Assembly (NCBI RefSeq): GCF_029227915.1
Contig: NC_079877.1
Coordinates: 25,943,851-26,003,850, forward strand
Length of the DNA: 60,000 bases
Reading direction: 5' to 3'
Source of the DNA: Hydractinia symbiolongicarpus
Lineage: Eukaryota; Cnidaria; Hydrozoa; Anthoathecata; Hydractiniidae
Positions 1 through 12,600 of this stretch are shown in pieces (position 1 is the stretch's first letter; every line of letters begins with the position of its first letter). The position numbers and the translations under genes were made by a program. A model generated the notes under the pieces. That model was given only the letters and a program-made list of their open reading frames with translations. It made no database searches and had not been told where the DNA came from.

Positions 1-569
1 GAACAATCTGATCCACTACCCACTCACATCGAAGAATTAGCGCAGTTTCAGATTTTGGATGTAGCCAAATAAGATTTGATAGCCTAAGTATGCTGTGAAC
101 AATGACAAGTAACTCCAACAAGTTCGGAGTGTGTGTTACTTGAATAGAAATTGTTATCACATATATAGATCCGGATGCGCATGATAAAGGGACTGAATGT
201 TAAAAGTAAATTAATTATTTCTTCAACAAGTATTTAATTTTTGGCTTTGTTGGCAAAATAAAACTTTGAAATATTCTGTATTATTATTTTATGATTTTTT
301 AAAAATATAGATCCAACCCATGGAATAAATTATTAGGTTGTCTTTGCCTTACGAACTGGAAACTGTCTGTTCATTAACAACTATTTATACTGAGAATTTT
401 GGTTAAGCCCTGATATATTTTTATATGTGTTTAAAGTATAACAATTTATACCTTATATTCTTTGTGTGTTCATATAGTATTGATAAATACAACAGGATAT
501 ATAAATATCTCACATATACATATTTTATATGCCTCTGTTGTTATATAATACTCTTTCTATTGTGTACAG
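1..569. other. Upstream flank or intron of the dynein gene
   Basis: No convincing coding exon. One frame is open from base 1 to TAA at 70-72 (EQSDPLPTHIEELAQF), which could be the last codons of a neighbouring + strand gene. An AATAAA occurs near 256-261. It could also be chance. Bases 73-569 are A+T-rich and end in the acceptor used by dynein exon 1. Confidence 0.3.
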
Positions 570-3500
570 GTCTACCTTTCTGCAGTTTTTTTTGAATGAA
601 GAAAAGTCAGCTGTGTTTGTTTTTAAATCAAATGAAGATGATCAAACATTGTATGCAAGTTTTGATGCACCCGAGGTTGTTGGTACAAAATTTATTGTAT
701 TCTTGCGCGTATGTGGAAGTGGGAAGATAACCCGTGATAATTATGCTCGCAGTTTGTTCTACATGGATTGGAGCACTAATTCTGTTGAGCAGTTTGAAGT
801 GTTAACACGATGTATCTTTCTACCAATGATATGTATAGAAGAAAAAGGCGTTGTAAGCTGTGACAAAATTTTGGATTTGCTGCATCGGTTAATGGCTTCC
901 ACGCAAGTAATGGTAGGAAAAGATAAGGTAAGTCATGGGTAGGAGGTGTAAGAGCTGAAACTTTGATTTGTTTTTTATTTCGCATGATTAGGAACCAGTT
1001 GAATTTTAATACCTTTTCAGGAGATTTTATTTTCAATAAGTTTTAACAACGAAATTCACACTATGAGATAGTCATTACTGTATCGTTTTACTGTGAAGCC
1101 TAATGATGAGTACGCAGTTTATGGTGTACCTTTATTGATCTACGTACATGATAAGGTAAAAGAAAATGATTGCATACCTTAAAATGAGGAGCCTGCATAT
1201 CATTGACACCTATCTTTTTTAATAACACAATGCTTAAATAGCCAATCAACAACTGAAGACTTTTTTTAAAGATCTTACATTCTTTAAGGGGAAGAAAAAC
1301 CTATTTACGATACAAATAATTTTGGCTTGGTCCTGATGTTTAATCACAGACTAATTTTTCTTGTCTATGATGGATGTTTTATATTTTTACTCTGGAATTA
1401 TATTATAGAGCTTACAAAGTCTTTTTAATTTATTTAAAAAAGAGCTCGATACATTCACATTTAAAGAATTTCAGATTTAATTATGCTACATAAATTATAA
1501 TGTCATAATTAAGGGATAGCAAATTTTAACATTTTCTGTCATCAGTAATTTTAGACCTGTTTAGGGATGTATATTTAAACTTCGTCAATGATATTATAAA
1601 GGTGAATTGATTAACATAATTTTTCTTGCCAAAAAATGACACATGTTTTTTAGTCCCAGGTCCTCTTTTTTTCCAGTGCCCCAATAACTTGGAATCTGCC
1701 ACTTGGTTCACAATAAAATTTTCTGAGTAAGCTTGCATAGGCCCTATATGTTTACTCATGAAATTGGAAATAAATGTACTGAGTAATCTGGTCATTATAA
1801 TTATGATGAAATTATATATATCACCTATTCCATATCTACTCTTAGGGTGTTGTTACATTAGCTTTACCATCAATGGATGTACTAAGTGAAGTAGCTTGTT
1901 ACGGCCATCGCCGTTTAACTGTGGTTCATATCCTTGAAACTGTATTGATTGGTTGGATAAAGCAAATTAAAGTATAGTATCTTTGTTTAATATATGCATT
2001 TGGAAGCAGCATGGTATATTGCAGTTATCACATCTTTAATTAAGACTTTTGATTAAATTGTGACTTCCCTTTCCTGCTGATTTTTTTTTATATATTGAAC
2101 ATATTGATTTCCTATTTTTTAAACATTTTTGGAAGAAAGTGAAAATCTTTGCCATAAATTTTTAGTGTTGATTCTTGAAGGTCAGGAAATCTGGTATAGT
2201 AACTTTTATTATTTTTGAAGTGAACTTTCTAGGCTTACATGCATTTGTATTCATCTTGCAATAAGGTAGGCCAAGTGTGTCATCTGTGTCATTTTAAAAA
2301 AAAGATGATGGCCAAAAAAAAATTAGGAAAAGAAACAAAAATGATTGACAATCATTCTAATTATTTTTGATCAATCTGATCGATTTTTCTCCACTGTGGT
2401 CATTTTTTCATCAATCTAGTCAATTTTTATCAATTTTTATCAATCTAATCATTATTTCATCCATCTGATCATTTTTTTTTTCAACCTGTTATTATGGTCG
2501 AACGTGGAATAAGCATGCTGTACTAAGGTTATGCAGTCATAATGTATTTGGCTGGAATGTTAATAAACATTGAAATTTACAACCAAGGCTACACTGGATA
2601 GGCTTTTGTCAAATTTTTTGTTGTAAGATAATACTTATGGACATTCTGCAAAATTTATCCAACAGTTTACCTATTTCTTAGTGCAAAGCGTTTTTTTGAT
2701 CAGAAACCAAGCAAATGGCCTAGTAGCCTACGTTTCTGTCTGGAAAAACAGTTGCCATGGAAACATTTTTTTTCAGAAAATTAAAGTGAAATAAGAGTTA
2801 TGATAAGTTACAATATATAAAGGTTTAACAAGGTTTAACTATAAGTTATGGAAAACAGCACAATTAGGGTTAATAAAAAAGGGATTTATATTTTTTAAAA
2901 ATTTAGGATCACCTTTTTTTAGTTGAGATTTGCTTGTATCTAAGAAACAAGTAATAAACAGTTACAATTTACAATAAAAGTTAACATTTGTTTTTCAAAA
3001 ACATATAAGAAAAAGCATGACATTAAAGCTGCACATAATTTCAAGTTCTAAAAAAAGTTTATTAATTTTTATCGGTAAACAAGCTGCGTGGTGCTAGGTG
3101 TCTTAAAATTTCCCAGTTCTTAACGCTTGGTGTCTTATACAGTGCTTTCTTCAGTTCTCCACAAAATATTTCTGTAAACAACCCAAAGATAAATATTATG
3201 AAGTATTTTAATGGTAACAGTAGGACTAAATTAAATTTAGCTATGCAAATATAAGTTTTAATTATTGTCTCGTGAATATAGAAACTTGTGTAGAAATCAG
3301 TTGCATAAATTTCAGAAAATTTCTTATGCTCTTGCTTTAAACCTGCATTTTGTTTATCTTTTATTATTCTTCCACAACTTAAAGATACAAAGGATTAAAT
3401 ATTAGGCAGATGAAAACAGTGCTATCCGTGCATTGGTAAAATACTGCCAGATTGGGAGCACTACTTGATTTACAGTTATCATAACTGTGAACTGCGAACG

Positions 3501-6500
3501 AATCCACTTTACTACATATTGTTACATAATTTGCAAAAACATTTGGGCAGACTTAAACTTTTGTTTATTATTCTTGTACATTATAGACTGCATTGAAAGT
3601 TGATATACAGCACTACCTGAAAAAGATTCATGGTAACCTTCCAGAACCCTTAGCTGAAATTGAGGTAACAGACACAACAAAGTCAATAAAAGTGTATTGT
3701 ATCTGCTATTTTGTGTGTACATTTTAACACTTTTATTAAATTGTGCGGAGATAGACAAAATGCATTAATAAACTTTGTACCCATGTAAAAAAGCATATTT
3801 AATGAGCTACGTGTGTGGATTTTGGAATTAAGCTACCATTTTGAACAGACAGGTAATAGCTATTATAAAGATTACCAATAGAAAAGTTCATTGGGTCATG
3901 TTCACACATCCTTTAAATTCCATGGTGATGCACCTGTCCGAACAAAGTTGATGAATATATCACATTTGCTATTCTGTGTGACTGTGGCACAAATCTTTTC
4001 TTGCGTACTGACTATTTTTTCTGTCTATGAGAAATCAGAACGTTCAGCCATCCCATACATACCTTAAGGAAATTAATTCTTGCAAATTTTTCAATTTTGT
4101 GAAAATTAGTTTCCCGCAAAAATGATTTATAGAAACTTGCTATCCACAAATTTGCAAAAATTAATGCCCACAAAATTTGTTTTTTTTCCCCGTTTAAAAA
4201 ACCATACTTAGAACTACATAAAATATATGTAATGTGAATGCCAATTTCAGTTGTGTTTTTTTCTATACCCTCTAAATAAAAGCCCTTAAAAAATGGGTGT
4301 AAATTAAGAAACAAAATGTCATCAAATTATTTTTTCGTAAAATGTGCCAAATTTAATTATCGCAAAATATTAAGACTTGTGAACTGTGAAAATTATATGT
4401 TCCTGTTAAAATTAATTATTGCAAACATTACTCTGAGGTACATCAGACATAAAAATTTTACCTGTTGTACGTATTCTGGACATTACTTTTTTGTGCATCT
4501 TCAGCATGAATCCACCTGTGTGACAGCGAACAAAAAATCATGTATCTTTGAGTAATGATTAACTGTGTTTTTTATTAGTTTTGGAGAGGCAGAGCTTCAA
4601 TGATTGAAAATATTAATGCACAGTTATCCTCATCTCAGATAGTTGATGTTTTAACTGCACTTGAAGATGCTGGAAGCAGTTATGCTAGATCGTTCCATGC
4701 TATTAAAAAAGAAATTTATAAGGCAAGATTATTTTATCATCTACAATGATACCTTCAAAATTTTTGATACAATTTTTTAAGCTATATTTGGTTCGAACTA
4801 TTTTGTATTTCAATTCATGACTTTGACTTTGCTGCGACTAAAAAGCAATTCTAAATTGGAAATTTGGGTCCTTTTAATAAAATAAAGTAGTCGTCAAGCG
4901 TAAAATATGAGCCCTAGCTACAACATTGGCTGATAGTGATAGACGACCTATTCACAGAACAGTTAGCAAAGTCAATCTGGCAAAATATAGCTAGCCCAAT
5001 TTTAAAAGTTAGGTGGGCTTAACACTTTGATTAAACTTCGAAATTGTTATATTTTTAGGCAGAGGAAGAAGTACTGCATAATCTTATTTACCTTGGTACA
5101 TTGGAAAAATATTTCGAAACTATGACAGTGTCATGTGACTCTGACGAACTGACATTGTGTTTCAAACCAATGATGCATACATTGCTTCTTATATGGACAT
5201 ATTCTAGGTAAGAGTATTTTGATGTTGGAGTAGGAAATTCACATCCACATAATTTTATCAAGGATTTATTTTTGTATTTTTATTCTTAGATTTTACCATG
5301 CTCCTGTCAATATTAAGCGTATGCTAACTATGATATCAAACCAAGTTGTTGCAAAAGCGAAGTTCATTATGGGTGATATTTTCATTGAGGATATTGAGGT
5401 ATTTTTTTGTTTTTGGATAATACGACTGTACTAACTTATTTGTACTAATTTTAATAAAACAAAAGAAAGATCTGTTTCATGCGTATTAATTTTTGACGTA
5501 TTTACAACAAAAACATGTTTCACATGTATTAATTTTTGTGCAAGACTATACTCCCTCACAAACAACAAATAGCTATGTCCTTCTTGACCAGAGTTGAGAG
5601 GAAGTGAGATAATGGTTTCATTAACCTTGCATTTCTAAACAATGTGCAGTGACTTTACATTTTTATTTTTTTTATTCAATGACAATCATACCAACCAATG
5701 TTAAACTGAATAACATTTTAGAGTAACAAGTATCTAAAAGAATCATTAAGGATTTGTGCAGCATTTCGTGGAACATATCTTGACACAAAAGATCAAGCTG
5801 ATGCAATTAACAGATTAAAAGTTGAAGAGCAAGCTGAATTCAGGTAATTTAAAACACTTCACTATGGCCAAGAGCAAAGAAACTGCTTATAACCTATAAA
5901 GTTTAATTTTAATTTTTTATCAAATGCCTTATTCTTCACAAAAATGACATTAAAATTCTTTTAGTGATGACCAAGTTGGTGTTGTTTGGCACAGCTCAGT
6001 GTATCGCAATGCTCGGACACAAAGAGGTGTTGGCCTTTTCACCAAGCCTAAACATACTGGTATGGTAGAATTGGAAGGACGATGGGAGAACTCCCCATGG
6101 CCTGTTCGAACAAGCAAAGTGTTCGCCATTTTAAATTCATTTATGGAAAGATGCAATGATGTAATAGAGTTGGTTGCAGCTACACAACAGTTTGACAAAA
6201 TTAAAATGGCGACCGATAATAAAGGTGCTGGTGATGTTAACACAAATGAACAAATTATTGAAACCTGCGACATGTTTAGCCAAGCCTTAAATGTTTTTAA
6301 CAAAAATGTCAAGGTAAAGAAAGTGTCTTGGGAAATTTGTAAGCTCATCAAAGTACCTTCATTTTTATTGTTTTGTCCCTATGGTAAAACCATCATTATT
6401 GTTATAGGATGTCTTTGAGTTTGGAAAGCATCAGCAGTTTGAGTGCTCATTTTTTCATTTTCGATCTGTTGTTCAGGTAAGCTTTATACTCAGTTCTATT

Positions 6501-6687
6501 TAATTATTGAGCTCTTCCCTGTGGACATAATGGGATAACTTTCTGGCTACTAATGTTTTTTTTACAGAATTTGGAAATCCAGCTTGGTTCTATATTGTCA
6601 GAAAGCTTGAAGTATGGTTGGGATACTTTGTCAAAACTTCGATTGCTTGATGTGTTTGAAGATATTACTAAAAGAGAACTTATTCAG
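570..6687 (+). CDS. Dynein exons 1-10: N-terminal tail, first half
   Basis: Exons: 570-927, 1846-1971, 3587-3664, 4579-4722, 5059-5207, 5290-5398, 5722-5843, 5965-6313, 6408-6476, 6568-6687. Exon 1 starts on the third base of a codon after the acceptor TGTACAG, so coding sequence precedes it. This is the tail region (Pfam DHC_N1 type) that dimerises chains and binds intermediate chains. Recognisable stretches are LLHRLMASTQVMV (exon 1), ETVLIGWIKQIK (exon 2), FWRGRASMIENINAQL (exon 4) and SPWPVRTSKVFAILNSF (exon 8); each has the counterpart expected in other dynein tails, in the expected order. The intron after exon 4 has a GC donor (AAG|GCAAGA at 4723). Junction phases are 0 except after exons 5 and 7 (phase 2). 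Confidence 0.9.
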
Positions 6688-9600
6688 GTTTTTGTGATCT
6701 TTTTTTTTTGCATTTGTTTCATTCTAAATTTATGTTTAATTTGTGGCACAGCACGTAAACAAAAAATTGGCCACTTGAGTTTTTAGTGTTGCTTTCTGTT
6801 ACCTGCAACACTTTCTTTGCCACTCAAGATTTGTTTCGTTACAAGTAACAATAAATTAAATCAAGTGGGTTTTTACATTTTGTTACAGGTAATAAACAGA
6901 AATTTAACAACAAAATGTTGTTTTGTGTTTTGTGTTAAATTATCTTCTTGTTGCCACTTGTGGTAAAAAGTTTGATGCAAACACTTTGCATGTGCAAAAT
7001 ATGCAAAGCAGTATGATAAACTAGTTAATAAGGCCTATGGAAAAATGCACTTACACAAGAAATAAATAAAAAAGATTTGTCAATTTAATTTTGATGATGT
7101 GAGCAATGACACGTCCATACACGAAGAAATTTTTCTCAGAATTTCTTATTAGTCTCTACCTGTATTATGTACAGCTTGAAAAGCTGATCAAAAAAATGTA
7201 TAGGATTACCCGGTTTTGATTACTGGTTAAGCAGTCTTTGTTGACTTCAGCAAAGTCTGGTCAAAGTCCAATAAAAAATATTTTTTTAAGCTGCCTCTAT
7301 TGTATAGATCTTGAAATGCTGATCAAGAAAATGTATTAAATCAGGTACTTTTGACCGATGCTTAAAGAGATATTGGAGTTAAATGGTTTTTTAATGCCAT
7401 CATCAACCTAACTGTTTCGAAATGGATGGGTTGATGCAGCTTTTGGTCCCAGGCAGTTCCAAGTTACGCACACAGGAGACAATATCAGTTATTTTCTCCT
7501 GTTTCCAAGTTGTTTGGCCCTTAAGTAATAAGTGCATTGTAATGGCTTTTTTAATTCAAATTAAGCATTGATGTTAAATTGATGTTATTGACATCATGAC
7601 GTTTAATTTGTTAATCACCATTAAAATATGTATTTTTCGGCAACTTCAAAAAAAGCTAAGCACATCCACTATGTCTGTCACAGACTTAGCATATTATTAT
7701 ATAAGGTATATACCATGTTGTAATAAAAATTAGCTATTGAACCAATGTGGCAGCATTAAAATTATCAATAATTAACAAAAATAAATGTGTTACTATTGCC
7801 TGAAAAATTGATCTAATTGTGTATTATCACAAACCAGATAAGAACTGATGTTCTTATCTGGTCAAACTGACTCTGATTTTTTAAATTAGAGAGTTCTATT
7901 TAGTCTCTTTTATGTTACTTGATCTTAAGTTATATGTTTCTTTGTACTCTACAACATTAATAACAACTTCTCCATCTCTCACTATAAGCTAGTAGTAATG
8001 CATAAAGTTTACACGTGAGACAGAATTACTTCAGATAGCAAAGAACCAACTACCATACAATACAATGCCAAATGTTGTTTTGTTTTTGAATAAATAAATA
8101 AATCTTAACCCTAATTAAACAGCGTCAAGAAGTATTTAGAGATATTTCATCAAAAGGAATTGTGCTATAATACTATAATATGTAATTATTATGTTATTTC
8201 TTGTTCACAACTTTCTTTATTAAACGACCTAAGACAACCTACCTAAGACAACAACAATTCCCCTCAAAAAATGGCAGACACAGGTGAAAAAACCACAACA
8301 CAGGCTCTATTTACAAAGAAAATAAAATAAAATAAAAACTGTTTTATTGTAGAAGAACTACTTTGCTCATCACTAACATACTGCCTGGCAGTGAGCAGAA
8401 ATCGATCTGCGGTCCCCAGAATATTTATCATAGCACATCCGTATTTCATTCTCAACAGAGAATACTTCACCGCGATCAGACCTCTATCATGACGGGCGAG
8501 TATAATGCGTAGAAGAACTACTTTGTTCATCACTAACTTACTGCCTTGCAGTGAGTGGGATTCGACCAGGGGTCCCCAGAACTGGGAGCCGCAGATGAAC
8601 CCACTACACTCTGTGCGGAAATATGTTAGTGATGAACTCAGATAGTCTATCCGGATGGTGTGTATACATAGGTGAATATTTATCATAGCACATCCATATT
8701 TCATTCTCAACAGCTGGGGCTCAGCAAAAAGTGTAGTTTCAGCTTATTGAACAAAAATATCACAAAATGCTCTAATGTTTACTGTTTAGAAAGTCTTACA
8801 AAGCACTTTGTCACAATTTGTTGTTGATGTAATGCAACAAGTAAAGGCAACAGAAGAACTGTTTTTAAAAGGAGTTACCATCACATCCAGTCATTTGCAT
8901 CTACCACCTCTTACCAATAAGCTATTATGGCTGCGCTCTCTGAACAAACGGATAGAGGTTTGTAGTGTTTGACTAATGTTTGTTTAAGAAAGCTTTGTTG
9001 AAAAGAAAAAAAGGTGTAAGCTAATAATTTCGTATAGGACACTGTAATGTTTTGCTCATTCTTTTTCAAGGCCATTGCCACTAATGTCTCTCCACATTCC
9101 CTATCATAAATGAGTGTTTTCTAATTAAGATAAAGCAACACCAACATATGCTACCATTATTTTTAGAAAATATTTTTAATCCTTTTGTGTAATGTTGATT
9201 TGTGTGTAATCATCATTCATCATTCTCGGCTTAACGTCTGTTTTCCAAGCTAGCATGGGTTGGACGGGGTATATTAATGACCCTCTTCCAATCTGATCTA
9301 GACTGTGTTAGATCTAAACTCAACTTCCTCTGCATCAAGTCTGTCCTTATAACCTCCTGCCAAATCTTTCTCGGTCTGCCTCTGGGCTTTGCCCCAGGAA
9401 CTATCAAGTCTCTAAATTTGGATAAATTCAAATTGAGCTGCTTAATGGTCACTGAGAATGCTAATTATATCCTTTTATATTGGCACACGTTACCATCAGT
9501 GAAATCAAAAAATATGCATGTGTTTGAAAAGCATATTTAGAATAAAATTGACCCCCAAATCACTAAAGATCTGATTAGTATTGGCAAGCATCAAAATGAC

Positions 9601-12600
9601 CCAGATTTTTCTATGTGTCAATCTGTCTTACTGGTATACCAAAAAGAGTTTATAAAAGTAGCGTTCTGATACATCATGAATAGGCTGAGTTTAGGATAAT
9701 AGATTTGTATGGTACAGTTAGGGGTGAAATTGTTTAATGTGAGAAGTTAATAGGTATACATAATAAATAATTTTCATAATTTTCATTTATAGCAATTGGT
9801 GAAACTACTGAATTTAGTTGCTCCCATGTGCTTCAAGGGTGAGCTTGGTTGGAAGTTAAAAGATTCTTTTCATGTACTTTCTAAGGATCTGAAAAGGTAA
9901 CTCTCCACCATCAGTATTTTAAAAACACTAAAAGATTTATTTAGACGATTACTACGGACCAATGTTGGTGAGCGTTATGACAGTGATGTATTGTTTATAG
10001 GGATGAACGTGATGCTATTGTTGCTTGGCTAAAGGAATTTCACATTGGTATCTTGGATAAGCTAAATGAACCTATACTTGTAAGAATGCATACTTCGACA
10101 TTAGTCACGTTTTAGTCACGTTTTAGTCACGTTTGCATTATTCTGCATACTAATTTATCACCCAGTTTGGCAATCAAGGTGCAAAGATTTCAGGATCTGT
10201 TGGAGAGTTTTATGACCAACAGAGAAACATATTTTTATAAAAAAACAAATTTTTTTGCATTGCAAGATGTCATAATCCTGAACCTAATGATCCCTTCGTG
10301 AAACTTTATATATCAGAATATGTTTATGTTTAAACATATTATTGCATTATAACCGCGTTCATAGCTTAAGGTATAGTATAAGACCAAATATTCATGTGAC
10401 ATTTAATCTGTTTTTAGGTTTATGGTTTAAGTAACATTGAAGTAAACTTAGATGACAAACTTTTAAAGCAACTAAAGGAAATACATTACTTGATTTCTCC
10501 ACCACTTAATGTTGACATTTCAGACGAAATCATGCAGAAAGTGAAATATGTTGATGTAACAGCTATCCGCTCTCATTCCATGAGATTGAGTACTGCATTG
10601 TGTCAGTATATTACTGTCCTGAATAAGTTGAAAGACATTGAGAGACCCCTTGTTAATGATAAATTGATCAGAGCTGAGGAGGTTAGTTTATGAAGCTGGT
10701 TAATCTATCATTTCTGTAAATATATCTGATGTGGATAACGAATTGATGATTATCAATTTCTTTGTAATTTAGTATCTCTAAAAAAAGCTAAAACTTTTAA
10801 CTAAAATATATCTTTCTTATCACATCACCAGAATGTTTAGGGAAATGCTGTACTTATAATAGCAGAAATGTTATTTGTAATATAGTTTATGATTTTCTGA
10901 TGGGAAAATATGCCAAACAAGTTTCAAATAATAGACCCCTTTATTGTAATGTTTATCAGCCTTGAAGTATTTCACGCTAATACATGGCTTCACTAATGCC
11001 AAGAAAATTTGATTTTCTGATTTACGTGATAACCGTGAAAACATAATGCGGAGCGCATTTTTCGAACATTTTTAATCCAAGTATTATCACTTCTTTTCAA
11101 CTAACTATTGTTTATCACAACACCTACATCATTTTATCAAACTCTTTGATAGTAATTACACTAAAATAATTAGTTGTAATTGCCAATAAAAATCCTCCTA
11201 TGTTGAAAAAATTAATTTTAATTATTTTGAAGGCGTCAGTTTATTCCTAAATTTATTTGACATTTTTGGTAAAAGTTATAACCACGTAGTCTAATTTTTT
11301 AAACAATGAGTAAACGTTTTTTCTGAAGTGGAAGGTAACATTCTTTGGTTTAGAAGAAATAATTCAAAATTTTGTCATTATGCTTGTACTCTTATACTGT
11401 GTTTGAGTCCAAAGTTTTCTTTGCGTTTTTCCATTTTTAAGTTTTTTTTTATCCGTGTTTATTTTATTTCTTTGCAGCTACTGAAAGAAGGGTTAAACAA
11501 GTTAACCTGGAAAGATATTAGAGTTTGTGATTACGTGGAAAATGTTGTTCATTTACTGTGTTATGATCTTTACCAAACTGTGCAATGTGTCCAAGAAAAT
11601 TTTCACAGCATTTCAGTGATTGTAAATACCTGGACAGCAAGAGTGCTGGAATTGCAATATGCCGAGCAGCTAGTATTTCCACACAAAGTTGAGGAATTGA
11701 ACAAACTAAAAGTGTAAGTTTATTTTTAAAATCATATCTAGCTTGTGTTTTTTTATAACCCTAGTTCATTGAGTCCTGGAGAAATCCTACAAAAATAAAA
11801 TTTTGATGAATCAGCAATTTTTGAATCAGCTATTTTTATTTAAAAATTGTGAGCTTGTGATCAAAATAGTGATGATTATGTGGTTTTGATCAGTGGTTAT
11901 GAATATTTGCTTTTTGTAAAAATTGTTTATTGTGTAGACCTTGAATAAGGGTCATGTGTTTTGATGAACTGCTCGGAAGATGTTAGGGTTTAAAGACATC
12001 ATTAACCTGAATTGGTTTAGGGAACTAATGTAGTCTCAGTGGCCTCTAGCTGCCAACATGGTGTTATGGTGACTGACCTCACAACCCTAAAATATTGACA
12101 TTGAACAACTTTATTGATGCAATTACGTAATTTTAAAAATGGTTAATTTGTCATTCAGTAGCAAATGAGACGTATGTAACTATTACACAGCAATGTCCAG
12201 GATGTCTCTTATACGATTCGATATAATCGCTTAATGTTTACTATAGAAGAAAATTACTCATTTTTTCTTATTGTTAAGGACTTGTTAACCCATTGGGCTG
12301 CTTAGCTCATTGCACCTATTTTTTACTGTCATAGTACTGGCATTGTAAGCATACCATGAAGTTTAATGTCTGTGTAATTTTTATGTAAAATGCATAAACT
12401 TTTTACTTTATTTAATTTTTGTTGAGTAGAAGTAAACTTAACAATCATTTTGTTCCCAAGACACGCTATAGTGCTCTTTAAACACTGCTAATAAAATTTT
12501 TTTGTCACAATCAAATTGGGAAGAGTTACAAGAAAGAAATTTCGACCAAATTTTCGATCTTAGATCAGTACAAAATTTATACTTATTTTTTATTTAAGGT

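Larger units (their letters stand above)
6688..8789. other. Intron 10 of the dynein gene (2.1 kb, repeat-rich)
   Basis: The largest intron in the model. It contains a duplicated segment (7153-7335), a perfect hairpin (7833-7862), and a duplicated SINE/foldback element (8349-8713). No exon was found; the reading phase passes cleanly from 6687 to 8790. Confidence 0.75.

Noticed and set aside
529-569. ATG at 529 as the start codon of the dynein gene
   Set aside because: A good acceptor (TGTACAG) ends at 569 and the preceding codons look intronic. Dynein tails extend well upstream of this motif.
4012-4555. Opposed 100- and 79-codon frames
   Set aside because: Low-complexity TTTTTGCG-type repeat; no splice or homology support.
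8264-8710. 148-codon minus-strand open frame as a gene
   Set aside because: It runs through the two SINE/foldback copies, which explains the repeated peptide MRMKYGCAMINI.
9277-9540. 87-codon + strand frame over the LINE stub
   Set aside because: The minus strand carries the recognisable RT C-terminus; the + frame is its shadow.
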